Below, one piece after another: positions 1 to 11,598 of a DNA stretch of 64,000 bases. The notes under the pieces were generated by a model that did no database searches, was not told the origin of the DNA, and was given only the letters and a program-made list of their open reading frames with translations. How positions within the stretch are numbered: position 1 is the stretch's first letter; every line of letters starts with the position of its first letter. Position numbers and translations under genes: made by a program. Source of the DNA: Holothuria scabra (taxonomy: Eukaryota; Echinodermata; Holothuroidea; Aspidochirotida; Holothuriidae). The DNA is taken from contig CM074179.1 in the NCBI GenBank assembly GCA_037179385.1, positions 35,551,905-35,615,904 of the forward strand, read 5' to 3'.

Positions 1-1760
1 CTACCTTGAGATATAGCGTAAACAAGAAGTTCGGAGTTTGACCCCATGTGACCCCAAATGACCTTTGACCTCCACCAAAATTTATTGGGTTATTTCTTAC
101 ATCATAACGCATCAACATATCAAGTTTGAAATGAATCAAAGTTTCCTACCTTGAGATATAGTGTAAACCAGGATTTCAGGGTGTGATCCCATGTGACCCC
201 AAATGACCTTTGACCTCCACGAAAATAAATAGGGTTCTTTCTTACATCATAACGCATCAGCCTATCAAGATTGAAATGAATCCAAGTTTTCTACCATAAT
301 GTATCATGTAAACAAGGATTTCAGGTTTTGACCCCATGTGACCCCAAATGACCTTTGACCTTCACGAAAATAAATTAGGTTCTTTCTAACATCATAACGC
401 ATCAGCCTATCAAGATTGAAATGAATCCAAGTTTCCTACCATAATGCATCACTTAAACAAGGATTTCAGGTTTTTACCCCATGTGACCCCAAATGACCTT
501 TGACCTCCAAGAAAATACTTCGGGTTCTATATTACATCTTAACGCATCAACATTTTAAGTATGAAATTGATCCAAGTTTTCTACCATGAGATATCGTGTA
601 AACAAGGATTTCGGGGTTTGACCCCATGTGACCCCAAATGACCTTTGACCTCCACCAAAATCAAAAGGGTTCTTCCTTCCATCATAACGCATCAACATAT
701 CAAGTATGAAATTGATCCAAGTTTCTTACCATGAGATATCGTGTAAACAGGGATTTCAGGTTTTGACCCCATGTGACCCCAAATGACCTTTGACCTCCAC
801 CAAAATCAATAGGGTTCTTCCTGACATCCTAACGCATCAACATATCGAGTATGAAATTGATCCAAGTTTCCTACCATGTGATATCGTGTAAACAAGGAAT
901 TCAGGGTTTGACCCCATGTGACCCCAAATGACCTTTGACCTCCACCAAAATCAATAGGGTTCTTCCTGACATCCTAATGCATCAACATATCAAGTTTGAA
1001 ATTAATCAAAGTTTTCTACCATGAGATATCGTGTAAACAAGGATTTCGGGGTTTGACCCCACGTGACCCCAAATGACCTTTGACCTCCACCAAAATCAAT
1101 TGGGTTCTTCCAGACATCCTAAAGCATCAATATATCAAGTATGAAATTGATCCAAGTTTCCTACCATGAGATATCGTGTAAACAAGGATTTCCGGGTTTG
1201 ACCCCAGGTGACCCCAAATGACCTTTGACCTCCACCAAAATCAATAGGATTCTTCCTGACATCCTAATGCATCAACATATCAAGTTTGAAATTAATCCAA
1301 GTTTTCTACCATGAGATATCGTGTAAACAAGGATTTCGGGGTTTGACCCCACGTGACCCCAAATGACCTTTGACCTCCACCAAAATCAATAGGGTTCTTC
1401 CTGACATCCTAATGCATCAACATATCAAGTTTGAAATTCATCCAAGTTTTCTACCATGAGATATCGTGTAAACAAGGATTTCGGGGTTTGACCCCACGTG
1501 ACCCCACATGACCTTTGACCTCCACCAAAATCAATAGGGTTCTTCCTTACATCATAACGCATCAATATATCAAGTTTGAAATTAATCCAAGTTTCCTGTC
1601 TTGAGATATTGTGTAAACAAGGATTTTGGTTTTTGACCCCCTGTGACCCCAGATGACCTTTGACCTCAACCAAAATAAATAGGGTTCTTCCTCTCAGTAT
1701 GGGGTATCTGTGTACCAAGTTTGAGAACTGTCAGATCTTCCCTTCTCAAGATATCGTGTA
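1..1760. repeat. 145-bp tandem satellite, about 12 units
   Basis: The block GACCCCATGTGACCCCAAATG recurs at about 40, 185, 330, 475, 620, 765, 910, 1055, 1200, 1345, 1490 and 1635, an exact 145-bp period that continues off the left edge. Units differ by scattered substitutions. The core TGACCTTTGACCT is unchanged in all 12 units; its reverse complement AGGTCAAAGGTCA is the textbook DR1 nuclear-receptor site. Two further TGACCCC half-sites precede it in each unit. No coding potential is seen. Confidence 0.95.
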
Positions 1761-1917
1761 AACGAGCAAAGTGTCACAAACACACACACATACACACATA
1801 CACACACACACACATACACACATACACACGCACACATACACACGCACATACACACATACATACACACACACGCCATCATGAATGCATAGGTTTCTCTTTT
1901 CATCGAAACCAAAAACC
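1761..1917. repeat. Terminal segment of the satellite-bearing element with CA-rich microsatellite
   Basis: After the last 145-bp unit come GTGTCACA, a (CA/TACA)n run of about 90 bp, and a terminal block GCATAGGTTTCT...GAAACCAAAAACC. The same order (satellite-like unit, GTGTCACA, CA run, ATAGGTTTCT...GGAACCAAAAA) recurs at 7080-7564. The array therefore seems to be part of a dispersed element with a defined end. Reading frames here are translations of the CA repeat. Confidence 0.7.
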
Positions 1918-3962
1918 AATAATGTAAATGGTCTGAGCGACATGAGGTTGGTCACAGATTGTCCTTCAGTGGGCGTAATAGCTTCTTTGGGAAGCAGTGA
2001 AAGTTTGGTTTTGCCGAACGGCCCTTTGCCAGAGGGTCTGGAGGACTTTAAAAAAGTGTAACAAACACACACATTTAAAGCACTTAGAATATGCAATCCT
2101 GAGTGAACATTATGCAAGGACATCAATCCCAGGAAGGGGGGGGGGGATTCCTCCCGATGAAAATTAGGGGTAGGGGCAATCAAACCATTTTGTCTCTATA
2201 CATACCACCAATAATACAATGAAGACTAAAAATGGCTGAATAATATAAATTGTGGTACATACTGTACAGAAGACTGTAAGTTACTGTAGGAGTTCAAGAA
2301 ATGTTTATTTCAGCCTAATATTGCTGTAAAAGCCTACTGCATTTGTGCCATTAACTATGCTTTGTCTGTACATGTGTTTGTCAATGTGAGTTTGTTTGTT
2401 TTCTTGTGTGCACATGTGTTTGCTATCAGTTTTGCTTATAGACCAGCCTTTTCCAGTGTCCAGGGTTCTAGCTGTTGGAAAATCCTACCCCCCCCCATTC
2501 AAAAACAATTGATGTCCCTAGCAGGCCTGCTGTATACAATCCGTAATGCCAGTACTCAACCATCACAATAAACACTGAAATTATATTGATGAAGAGACTT
2601 CTTTCTGTAACTGAGCGTTGTTTAATATCAAAGTCCAATCTCTATTTGACATTAAACAGGAAAACAACAAAGTAATAAAACCTGTGATAACTGCACGGAC
2701 ACTTTAAAATGAAAAATAAAAAGTGTTGCACTGTGCTGTATATGATTCGGTGTCTTGCATCTTTCATTTGAGCTGTCATAGACATGCATGTTCTTGCTGT
2801 AAATAGAGTGTTTAATGTCAAAGTTCAGATGTTGTTTGACTTTATACAGTACTGTACACAGCTGTTTACAGCATGTGTGACATCATATTGCCATTATCTC
2901 ACTATGTCTCTTGGTAAAGATGAATTGTAGTTCTGTATATCATATGTACAGTATTACAGGGCTTGTTTTTCATGGTTGTCCCAATGTCCGGGTCAACCAA
3001 AATTTCATACGGACAACCAAAAGCTGAAAGTTGGTTGTCCAATGGACAATCATTTTTCTCTTAGGGCAATGAATTACATTCAAGCAGCTTGCTTTTATCT
3101 GATTGAAGAAGTACTGTATACTGCTGACTGATCAACTCTTTCAACTTTTTTCATCATACAGTTTCCGACTTCAAGTGTTATTGTCTTGCAAAATTCATAT
3201 CTTTTTATTCTTCGAGACCATTTGTACATAAATACAATTCCTGTTTTGTACTGTAATTTTACGCAAAATCTTTCGGACAACCAACTTTTCGTTAGGACAA
3301 CTAAAAACACTGAAATGGTTGCCTGAAGAAAACACTGAAATAATTGCCTGCAGGACATGCAACCATAAATTTTTCTGAAAATCGAGGCCTGGTATGATTA
3401 CATGTCTGAATTATAAAATGAGATTTATACTACATAAGTCACACTAGATGATTTTAAATAGTAATCATTATGGCTCATAAAACTCTTTCAACCTCAATTA
3501 TACTGTTTTTATACTGTCTTTAGCTACCAATTCACATCTGCAAAAGAAATGGCCTTCTGGCTGTTGGATATATTGCACATTGTCATATGATGTGTGTGGA
3601 CTTGTGAACAAAGAGAACAGCAGCTACTGAACGTACTTTCTGTAGCTAGCTTGCATCTTCAATAAAAACAAAAAAATCAAAAAACTGTTATACCTGCACT
3701 GTACACTAGGTTACTGTTACATCACTCAAGCAGTTGGCTACATATTAATCTTCCAATGTCTTGCCATATCACTACTCATACACTATTAGGCTGAATGCTG
3801 ATACTGTAGCTGAAATGCCTGTTACTACTGAACAGCGCAGAAGCACCCTCTGGAAACTAAAAATCCTGTCAAGTGGCTGTCTAATCGTGTTTTTGCCTAT
3901 TAAAGTACAGTATTTTGGGATGTTAATTTTGACAGGATGTGCAGTAGTGGACTATAGCCTAC
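1918..3962. other. Non-coding stretch, no supported gene
   Basis: AT-rich sequence with many TACTGTA words. I see no splice-bounded exon, RNA gene or terminal inverted repeat that I can support. At 2970-3330 there are several direct and inverted copies of GGACAACCAA / TTGGTTGTCC, probably from an old unidentified repeat. Confidence 0.5.
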
Positions 3963-3966
3963 TTAA

Positions 3967-4271
3967 AGGCCCAGTTCTCTCACCCCAAACAGTACCAATT
4001 CTACTAACCTTCTTACTGAAGCCCCTCCCACAATTGTCTGAATTTCATCCTCATCCAGAGTTCCAGACACAATTTCAGTTTCTTGCTTCAGAGTGAGCAT
4101 AGAAAAACTCAATCTATACAATCAAAACACTCTCAGTACGGTTCATGCTGTGTAATAAAAGCTTTGGCACTCTGCATTGTTTGAATTAGCTGTCAATCAA
4201 AGGGCTGAGCCAATTGAGAATTTCGGTACCCGAGTACCAAAATTGTACTTTGGGGTGAGAGATTTGGTCCT
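3967..4271. mobile_element. TTAA-flanked MITE, AGG.CC..TCTCTCACCCC family, copy 1
   Basis: The element begins AGGCCCAGTTCTCTCACCCC; its far end reads in reverse complement AGGACCAAATCTCTCACCCC. Both ends are flanked by TTAA (3963-3966 and 4272-4275). A TTAA duplication with imperfect TIRs of about 25 bp suggests a piggyBac-type non-autonomous element (inference). A second copy lies at 53949-54287. No transposase is present. Confidence 0.75.
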
Positions 4272-4275
4272 TTAA

Positions 4276-4894
4276 TCTCTCAAACAATTGACTCAATTGA
4301 TAGTTAGCAGCAAATGAGTGGCTCTGGCAACTTGTTGGTGAGCAAGTTGTGGGATTGGTGAAGAAAGCCACAGACTCACTGAATTTGGCAAATGGGTCCT
4401 GCTGCGACATGTGGGGGCTTGTTTTAACCACATCTCAGTTTTCAAGCTTACTGTACACTAAACTTGATGCGGGCGACTTCCAGCATACAGTAGATATGCT
4501 GGAACAAAGAGCAGAGCTGGCACCAGAGTGATGGGGGAGGGGGGGGACTTTTTCCTCCAGTCAGAATCTTTGCCCCCCCATGGTTGTCCCCACTCCTACA
4601 CTCAGCCGGCTCCCAATTTAAACACAGTGGCCTAACATGAGTTTTCTAGGCAACACAGTTCAAATTGACCCTCCAATGAGGTTGAATCATTTCAAACTGG
4701 TTTTTACAGTAAAGTAGTTTTTATAACTGCCTGTCATTGAAACTTTTAGTACAGCACAAGCTTGTGTTTTGGCTACTTCTATGCTATACTCACTGACTGA
4801 CTGACTGATTGGCCTCAGACCAAACCTGTTACACACTGTGCTGTCATTATGCATAGTCTTTTGATTGAGTCTATATCCCAACCCACTGCTGGAG
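4276..4894. other. Non-coding stretch
   Basis: No supported gene. The short open frames here have no recognisable domain and no convincing splice context. Confidence 0.4.
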
Positions 4895-5120
4895 GTCTAT
4901 AATCATCACTTCACCAAGTTTCTAGCCCACTTAGGTGGCAAAAAAATTACACTTTGGGCAGGATTGAAATGGAAAACTCCCTCTGCATGCACTTCATGCT
5001 GTGGCTAAGGTTACTTGAGGAGGAATAAATATCTATGAATGGGGTATTAATCCCTGTTAATCATCAAATTGTGTAATGGGCAGGAAGGAAATATTCTCAC
5101 TGTGATCAGTTCATCATGCA
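4895..5120. repeat. Dispersed repeat shared with 13000-13235, copy 1
   Basis: ATCACTTCACCAAGTTTCT...CACTTAGGT...AAATTACA...CCTCTGCATG and, after a gap, AATCATCAAATTGTGTAAT and CAGTTCATCATGC reappear in the same order and spacing at 13000-13235. It is an unclassified dispersed repeat, diverged between copies; ends were not resolved. Confidence 0.55.
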
Positions 5121-7079
5121 TTTGCACCACCCTACTTTTAAAATCATGGTACCACCACGGACAAATTGAGACCTCAGAACAGAGAACTGTCCTGCAGCTG
5201 AACCGTAAGTACTGTACATGGGAGTTGTATGAACGCAATGCTTCAGTTCCAGATGAGCCTGGCTTTCTATACTGCAGAGTTACTTCATTAACACAGAAGA
5301 AAACCAGTAGACTGCACTAAGAGGGAAAGTTTAGTTTAGCCAGCTGGGAATAAAGGAAATTCAAACCACAACTTGCATGCAGAGCCTTAAGTTTGCTGCT
5401 CAATTCCTTGACAGACATGAACTTCCCCACCTTGACTCCACAGAGTTTGTAAAGGCCACCGAGCAACTTTTGGAGTGGGGGGAGGCTAATCACCAAAGAG
5501 GTCCAATATGTTGACAATACAATATAATACTGTAGCAGTTTAAGGTGGTCCAAACTGCCTCCTGTGGAAAATTTTGGGGTCTAAGGCCCCACCCAGCCTC
5601 CCATTTCCATGGTCCCTGCTTCATGCCTTTCTTGAAAGTTGGGCATACGTATGATCCAAATGGGTAAACATAATAAAATGAGAACCCACTATTCTTCTGG
5701 CAGTTTATCTCATATTCAACTGTTAGTTAATTTTACCCTTCATTGCAAAGTTTCACAGTCTGATCTAGTAACTCAGACTGTGATTTTTATAAGTGCTTTT
5801 ACATTCAAAGTTTCACAGTCTGATCTAGTAATTAATTCAGACTGTGATTTTTATAAGTTCTTTTTTCTGAAGTTGACCATTTTTGTTTCTGTCAAAAGCA
5901 AGCAAATTAAGTTCCATGCTGCACATGATCTGCAATTGTCAGTGCCAGTTAAGGCGGGCTGAAGCTGACTGACATGGGTACATCTTGTGGGCTCTATTTG
6001 TACCAGAATTGTCATTAATGCTGCAGTTGAGGTAATGAACTGGCCATCAGGTATAGTACTGTACCTTGCACTTCCCCATAAAGACTGAAGTAAGTAAGAA
6101 TGACAGATTCCAGCAAAGGCAAAGCTTCTTTCAATGCAGTCAAAACTGTCACTCCTCACAGTTACAAGCAAACGCCATTTACAAGATTGTACGTTTTTTT
6201 AACAAAACTCATTTGCTTGTAAATGGAAAATTTACATAGTGGATGCACAGAAAAAAAAGTCACATTCTGCTCTTTGGTAAGCTTTTAAACAGTTTTAAAG
6301 AAATAACAAGAGCCCAATGTGCACTGTGGTTCCTTGCTAGATATTATGAGAACTGTACAGCCAGTCTGTGAAATAGAGCTAAGCAAAAGTTCATACTCGA
6401 TGTTTGTAACATCTTCACAAGGGGTATTTTAGTACTAATTTTACATGAAATCAAAGATTAAATTTCTGTGGCCTTACTAACATTCAACTTTTGTAATGCT
6501 TGGTGATTCTTTAAAAACACTACCTCATTTCCATATGTATTTATGCTTGTAATCAAATTTGATATTATCACCAATAAATGATACACAATGTGGTCAGAGA
6601 ATGAAAAACACCCCTAATATTTCTCTCACAAGTTATTTCTACCAGCTCTCAAATAAAACTTGCTGTTTCTTTAAAACAATCCACCACTTGTCCTGTTTGC
6701 TACCTCTACACAGAAAACAGGGTTTATTCAGCAGTCAAGCAGAAAGCAAGTGATTAATGAAGTGTGATAATAGAATGAGGATAAGGTTACCCCACAGAGC
6801 ACAGCAGTATTAAAGAGACATATTGTAGAATCCATGCATTGCTTCCACTGGCAGTGAGACCAGTTTAATGCAGAGTGACCTGTGCTCAGTGAAATATACA
6901 GATTTCAGTTATTGCCCTCTTAAAACTTTGAATGATCCAAAATATGTGTACAACCAGAAGGAATCATTACTGAACGAACAAAAAGGACAAATTTCTAAGG
7001 TGTTTGAGTGCATAAGCATGCAAAACCAGGTGAGATAAAAAATCTATTGAAACTATCTTTATCTAGCTTACAAGATTTT
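5121..7079. other. Non-coding stretch containing a hairpin duplication
   Basis: No gene is supported. Apart from the duplicated hairpin unit at 5751-5870, I see nothing but AT-rich unique-looking sequence. Confidence 0.4.
5751..5870. repeat. Tandem duplication of a 60-bp hairpin unit
   Basis: Two adjacent units begin TTTCACAGTCTGATCTAGTA and end near TTTTTATAAGT. Each unit holds a perfect 11-bp inverted repeat, TCACAGTCTGA / TCAGACTGTGA, around a loop of 9 nt (first unit, 5753-5783) or 13 nt (second unit, with a small insertion). Confidence 0.85.
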
Positions 7080-7564
7080 CTAAATAACATTTCTAGCAGT
7101 TGACCTCCAGTGACCTTGATGACCTTTGACCTTAGCCAAACACAGATTGATTTGAAATCTGTCCTTTTTACCTTAAAATACTGTGTTAAAACATTTTTCA
7201 GTGTTTGACCCCTGGTGACCTCAGATGACCCTTTGACCTTCACCGAACATATCCAATTTCATCCTTACACCATAACACATCCACACACCAAGTATGACAT
7301 CTATCCAAGTTTCCTAACTAGAAATATCCTGTTGAGAAGGTTTTTAGCTTTTGACCTCTGGTGACCCCAAATGACCTTTGACCTCCACCAAAAACGATAG
7401 GGCACACCTTCTCCCTATGACGAATCTATGTACCAAATCCAAGTTCCATCCAACCTTCCCTTGTTGTGTTAGAGCATACCGAAGCAAGTGTCACACACAC
7501 ACACACACACACACACATGCCAACCTGACTACATAGGTTTCTTTGCTACCGCAAGGAACCAAAA
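7080..7564. repeat. Degenerate second copy of the 145-bp satellite element
   Basis: Roughly two and a half diverged satellite units with TGACCTTTGACC at about 7124 and 7370 and a variant TGACCCTTTGACC at about 7225. They end in GTGTCACA, a (CA)n run (7491-7517) and the same terminal ATAGGTTTCT...GGAACCAAAAA block as at 1900. This supports the satellite being carried by a dispersed element. Confidence 0.8.
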
Positions 7565-7795
7565 ATTACAACCAAAAACTCTCAGAAGTTGTAGAAACAT
7601 GCCATCCCATGAACAAATTGAGCCACCTCTTAAAACTGCTGCAAGCTTGTATAAAGCCCAGGTCACACTACAGCCATATCAGATCGGGTTACTGTCCGGT
7701 TTTTGTGAGCTTTAGTTAAAATTTCCTCCATTCATTGTCAGGGAGAACCAAAAATTTGCCATCCTGTGTATATATGACTGGTGTTAGAGGACCAC

Positions 7796-8179
7796 TAGCC
7801 TCCGGAGCAGACTCTGTAGTAGCCGAAAGATGGCACTCTGTCAAAATCATAAAACACCTCTCTAAACAGTATTATATACAAACTCTGCAAACCTTCGTCC
7901 AGTTTCCATTTACAGGAATCCCACATTTTGAGGAACGAATTAGTATTAGTGGCGAATAAGTATAAACAAGTGTATAAACAAGTATATGAGATTCGGTCGA
8001 GAGTTGGCAGGCTATTGTATACAGTATATGTGCCATGTAACTTAGTTGGAAACATCAACTGCCCAGCAATGAAGTTGTTGAAAGACTGGTTTAGTATTAT
8101 TTATAGTAGTGCAAGTAAGACTTGATTTTTGAAGGTAGTAGTTGAAACGTAAACACAATAGCCTGCTTACAGCAGGCTA
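7796..8179. mobile_element. Non-autonomous DNA transposon with TAGCCTGC TIRs and 9-bp TSD, copy 1
   Basis: The ends are TAGCCTCCGGAGCAGACT and, in reverse complement, TAGCCTGCTGTAAGCAGGC. Flanks GAGGACCAC (7787-7795) and GAGGGCCAC (8180-8188) match at 8 of 9 positions. A second copy at 9177-9755 also has a 9-bp duplication. A 9-bp TSD is typical of Mutator-like elements; that assignment is inference. Confidence 0.75.
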
Positions 8180-8502
8180 GAGGGCCACAGAAATGAAACA
8201 TTGACTACTTATTTTGTGAAGTCACATTGACAAATGGCTTTTATCAGACTATGCATATTCAATAAAAGTTGTCTGCGGATGTGATGTCTTTGAATAATTG
8301 TTATTGTATAAGTTAGAATTTTTTTGTCTTGCTATACGATTCATATTTCTTCACAGGTTAACAAAACTTTGCTTCTTTTTGACCAAAGATGGAGGAGATA
8401 TATTCATTAAAACTTACGTAAACAGTGCCAAGGCTAAGTACAGTACTGTAGTAATGCCACAATATACCAATTAGAATTGTCAACTTGCAATACAATACTT
8501 AC

Positions 8503-8622
8503 ACCTGGTGAGGGCATCCACTGTATTTGTCCTGGTAGAGCCTGGCCTGGTGGAGCAGCTGGGGCCGGGGGCACTGTGACAACATCAGAGCCCATTCTCT
8601 CGTATGGTAACTTAGAATTCAT
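8503..8622 (-). CDS. Phospholipid scramblase-like gene, N-terminal coding exon
   Basis: Forty codons on the minus strand, from an ATG at 8622 (A at -3, in-frame stop upstream) to a canonical donor GGT|GTAAGT at 8503/8502, phase 0. The translation is proline-rich and ends PGQIQWMPSPG. Proline-rich N-termini followed by a (Q/W)WMP..P motif just before the conserved scramblase domain are typical of the PLSCR family, membrane proteins that move phospholipids between bilayer leaflets in a calcium-dependent way. The catalytic part would lie further left on the minus strand; no later exon was found in 1-8500, so it may be beyond the edge or behind long introns. The assignment rests on one short exon. 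It cannot join the scramblase exon at 54329-54541, which lies upstream in minus-strand order. Confidence 0.5.
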
Positions 8623-8816
8623 GGTTGCCTTTATTCAGTAATTGTGGTACTGGGTATAGCCTTCACAAGCAGGTATTTCTACAGTGTAGAGAAGGTTACT
8701 GTGTTGGCAGCTGAAGTTCTGTATCAATAAAGAAACATTACCATACATTGGCAGAAAAAAATAAGACACAGCAAAAAAAGATGTAATTTGCACACTGATA
8801 TTACTGTATTTGCTAA

Positions 8817-9082
8817 AGGTAAAGAGCAGTCCCCTCAAACTTATTTTAAAAAGAAGCTAAATTACACAATTTTTGTTTTACTTCTCTTCAAAGTATCTGC
8901 ATAAGATTTTATGACTTATCAGTACTATTGTTTATTCAAGGTAAACCAAACAGTTATTTCTAGTAAATTTTACATTTGAAGAGCAAAAATTTTGTCACAT
9001 GGCTCCCAACCACCAATCACGAAACTGGATAGAGAACTACACTACAGTACAGTACTTCAATTTGGGATGACCGCTCTTGTCC
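8817..9082. mobile_element. TTAA MITE, AGGTAAAGAGCAGTCC family, copy 1
   Basis: Begins AGGTAAAGAGCAGTCC; the other end in reverse complement is AGGACAAGAGCGGTCATCC. Flanks are CTAA (8813-8816, one change from TTAA) and TTAA (9083-9086). Copy 2 at 51317-51569 aligns end to end and has perfect TTAA flanks. It is a short piggyBac-like non-autonomous element by structure; no coding region. Confidence 0.8.
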
Positions 9083-9176
9083 TTAAAGTGGAAGTGCTTT
9101 TCGATGTCATTGCATTTCAAAGGAAGGGATGTTTCCCTTCACATGGTGATATCATGCTGAAAATTATCAAGGAACC

Positions 9177-9755
9177 TAGCCTGCGTAGCAGACTGTGTAA
9201 TTCTGAAAGCTGGCGCTCTGTCAAAATCATAATACACCAAGGTCTCTTAACAGTATAATATACTGTACAGAGTCTGCAAACCTTCGTCCAGTTTCCATTT
9301 ACAGGAATCCTGCATTTTGAGGGACGAATTAGTAAACATGAGATGGTCACGTGGTGCAGGAAACAAGAATGAATATTGTACAGTATTTTCTTACATACAA
9401 AAGTTCAGATACAACGAAAGGCAAAATAATTAGCTTTTGTACCTGTAAGATGTGTACCACGTCATATGTTCGATCCACAAACAGGTATATGACATATTAC
9501 GCGAGATATAATTCATCGCATTTATTTTTGTCGTGACCTCATTTATGGTGGTTGTAAATGAGATTGGATAGAAAGTTGGCAGGCCATTGTATACCATACT
9601 GTAGGTATGCCATGTAACTAAGTCGGAGGCATCGACAGTGAAGCCATTGAATGAAAGACTCATACTAGTATTATTTACAGTAGCTGAAGTGAAATTTTTT
9701 ATTTTTGAATGTAGTACTTGAAATGCAAACACAATAGCTTGCTTGCAGCAGGCTA
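9177..9755. mobile_element. Non-autonomous DNA transposon with TAGCCTGC TIRs and 9-bp TSD, copy 2
   Basis: Aligns with 7796-8179 through GCAGACT, GGC(A/G)CTCTGTCAAAATCAT, CTGCAAACCTTCGTCCAG and AGTTGGCAGGC, and ends GCAGCAGGCTA. Flanks CAAGGAACC (9168-9176) and CAGGGAACC (9756-9764) match at 8 of 9 positions. It is about 195 bp longer than copy 1 because of an internal insertion. No transposase ORF. Confidence 0.75.
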
Positions 9756-9764
9756 CAGGGAACC

Positions 9765-10908
9765 TACTCCAAAATTAGCAACTACCAATAATGTAATCAT
9801 TCATTTCTACTGAACAGCTAGAAGGCTGAAAATTTACACTGCAAGTGTGTAAAAAATCCTCTTATTTTTGAGCTGGGTGGATAAACTCATTTTTTTTAGT
9901 TAACCTTGAAATTTTAGCATAGGGGAAAAAGAACATGGCGTAGTGGAAGAGTTTCAAATGACTGTGATTTGAAGTAAATATCATTAATTTGGGGGGTTTT
10001 AAATGAGCATAAGCCAAGACTATAACTGTAACAATAAATAATGACTCCCTAGTAATATGGGATGAATGTCAGTAGTGCAACTTCAGGATGAAATTGAAGC
10101 AGACAGGTGTAATGTCATGGATTCACATTGTTGATCAATGTTTTGTCTTTCATTTTTCATAAGGACTATTTGTTTGAACTTCAATGATTAGGGATGCTAC
10201 ATTATTTTGCCCCTAGGCTATGACATCACATCTACTTGCATGCTTCAAGTTTACAGTATCAATGTAGAGAATATGTACTCATTGCTAACAGGCCTACTTT
10301 TGGCCTATATTGAGAACTGAATGTGGGCCAAGGAGTTTTCCATGTGAAGCCCAAGCAAAGGTTTGCTAAGATCTTTGTGATCATTGCCAAGATTTTTTGT
10401 AAAAATAAATAGTGCCAAGATTTTTTGTAAAAATAAATAGTGCATACAATCTGTAGGCTTTTGACATATGTACTTCTATGTACAGTAATGCATACACGGT
10501 CACCATACACAGGCAACGCACATACAGGTACAGTATGCAGTACACACACATTATAACTAATCAGTAGCAATCCGTAAAGCGTTTGTATATATGTATACAT
10601 GTAGGTAATGCAAACACCATTAGATGGTAATACAAGTACCTGTATAGCACAGTACGGGATCATACCCGCAGAGTTGGCCAATTCCGCCAGCCAGTAACAC
10701 CAGGAATTCCATTTGCCTGATGCTACACAGATAAGAAATTGATGCTCACTGCTCACGCTGAAGCTTTTGGTATTGTAATGCATGAAATGCAGACTGGAAC
10801 GTGGGAAATAAATTAAGATTTTAAGTTCACCATATTGATGTCCCTCTGCAATACAGTATACCAATTTGAATTTGGCTCTGGTCTAGGCCTAATTTTAAGT
10901 TTAGCCTA
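9765..10908. other. Non-coding stretch with a 28-bp direct tandem duplication
   Basis: A 28-bp unit GCCAAGATTTTTTGTAAAAA... occurs twice back to back at about 10387-10441. A 201-codon minus-strand open frame (10259-10864) shows no domain and runs through this duplication and low-complexity TACATGTA DNA, so I do not call it a gene. Nothing else is supported. Confidence 0.4.
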
Positions 10909-10910
10909 GC

Positions 10911-11185
10911 CCTGTGTGTTTAGTCGAACAGTAAAAGCATCCGCCTCCCATGTGGAAGGCACAGGTTCTATTCCCAGGTTAAGTCATACTGTACCATAAC
11001 AAAGACTCAAGAAATGGAACCTACTGCTGTTGTGTGTGATGTTCCACATACAGTAAGAAATGGAGTAGGCTAGATTAAACAAGCCAGTGAGCCACAACAG
11101 GACAAAAGGAAGTGGCCGGCTCAATTCCAACCAGTAGGTTATAAACTGGGCTGCAAAACTCTAGCTATCTTACCTTAGGCTAACC
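10911..11185 (+). mobile_element. tRNA-derived SINE, copy 1 (degenerate)
   Basis: The head has CAGTAAAAGCATCCGCCTCC...GGAAGGCACAGGTTCTATTCCC, matching the A-box/anticodon-arm/B-box layout of the better copy at 56495. The body (ACCTACTGC.GTTG, GGAGTAGG, AACAAGCCAGTGAGCCACAAC, GGTT..AAACT) is shared with 56495-56735 and 58366-58593. The B-box has decayed (GGTTCTATTCC). Confidence 0.8.
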
Positions 11186-11598
11186 AACTGACTCACATTA
11201 GTTTTAGATGTAGTATTAGTTAGTTCACTGTAGCCCATGCTGTTTCGATTGCAGTAAAAAAGTTGATTTTCTAACATGAGTAATCTATTGTTCAAGTGAG
11301 GTGTATCAAGTTTCCAAACCTACTGCTAGAGGTATATTATTATGGGGTCCATTAGTTTCTGCCCTCGGTAGTTTCCGCCTGTTACTTTCTGCCCCTAAAA
11401 TTCTTCGGGCGGAAAGAAATGTTTTAACTTACACGTGTTAAAAATAACTGTTAACTTCAAAAATCCAATCCAAGGACAAGACTACAGTGAAATTTGTGGA
11501 TAGGCCTAAAACTTTTTCAGTATCCTCATTGAAAACAATGAATTGCATTTCCTTTTTTATAAACGGCAAATCTAGTCACAGACTCGTATCTTGTTACA

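Noticed and set aside
1..1760. CRISPR-like regularly spaced repeats
   Set aside because: The whole 145-bp unit repeats, with no variable spacers, no cas genes, and a eukaryotic context.
1694..2183. Open frames rich in VCVCMCV or HTHTHT
   Set aside because: Translations of a CA/TACA microsatellite at the end of the satellite element.
10259..10864. 201-codon minus-strand ORF
   Set aside because: No domain, low-complexity AT sequence and an internal 28-bp tandem duplication; composition does not look coding.
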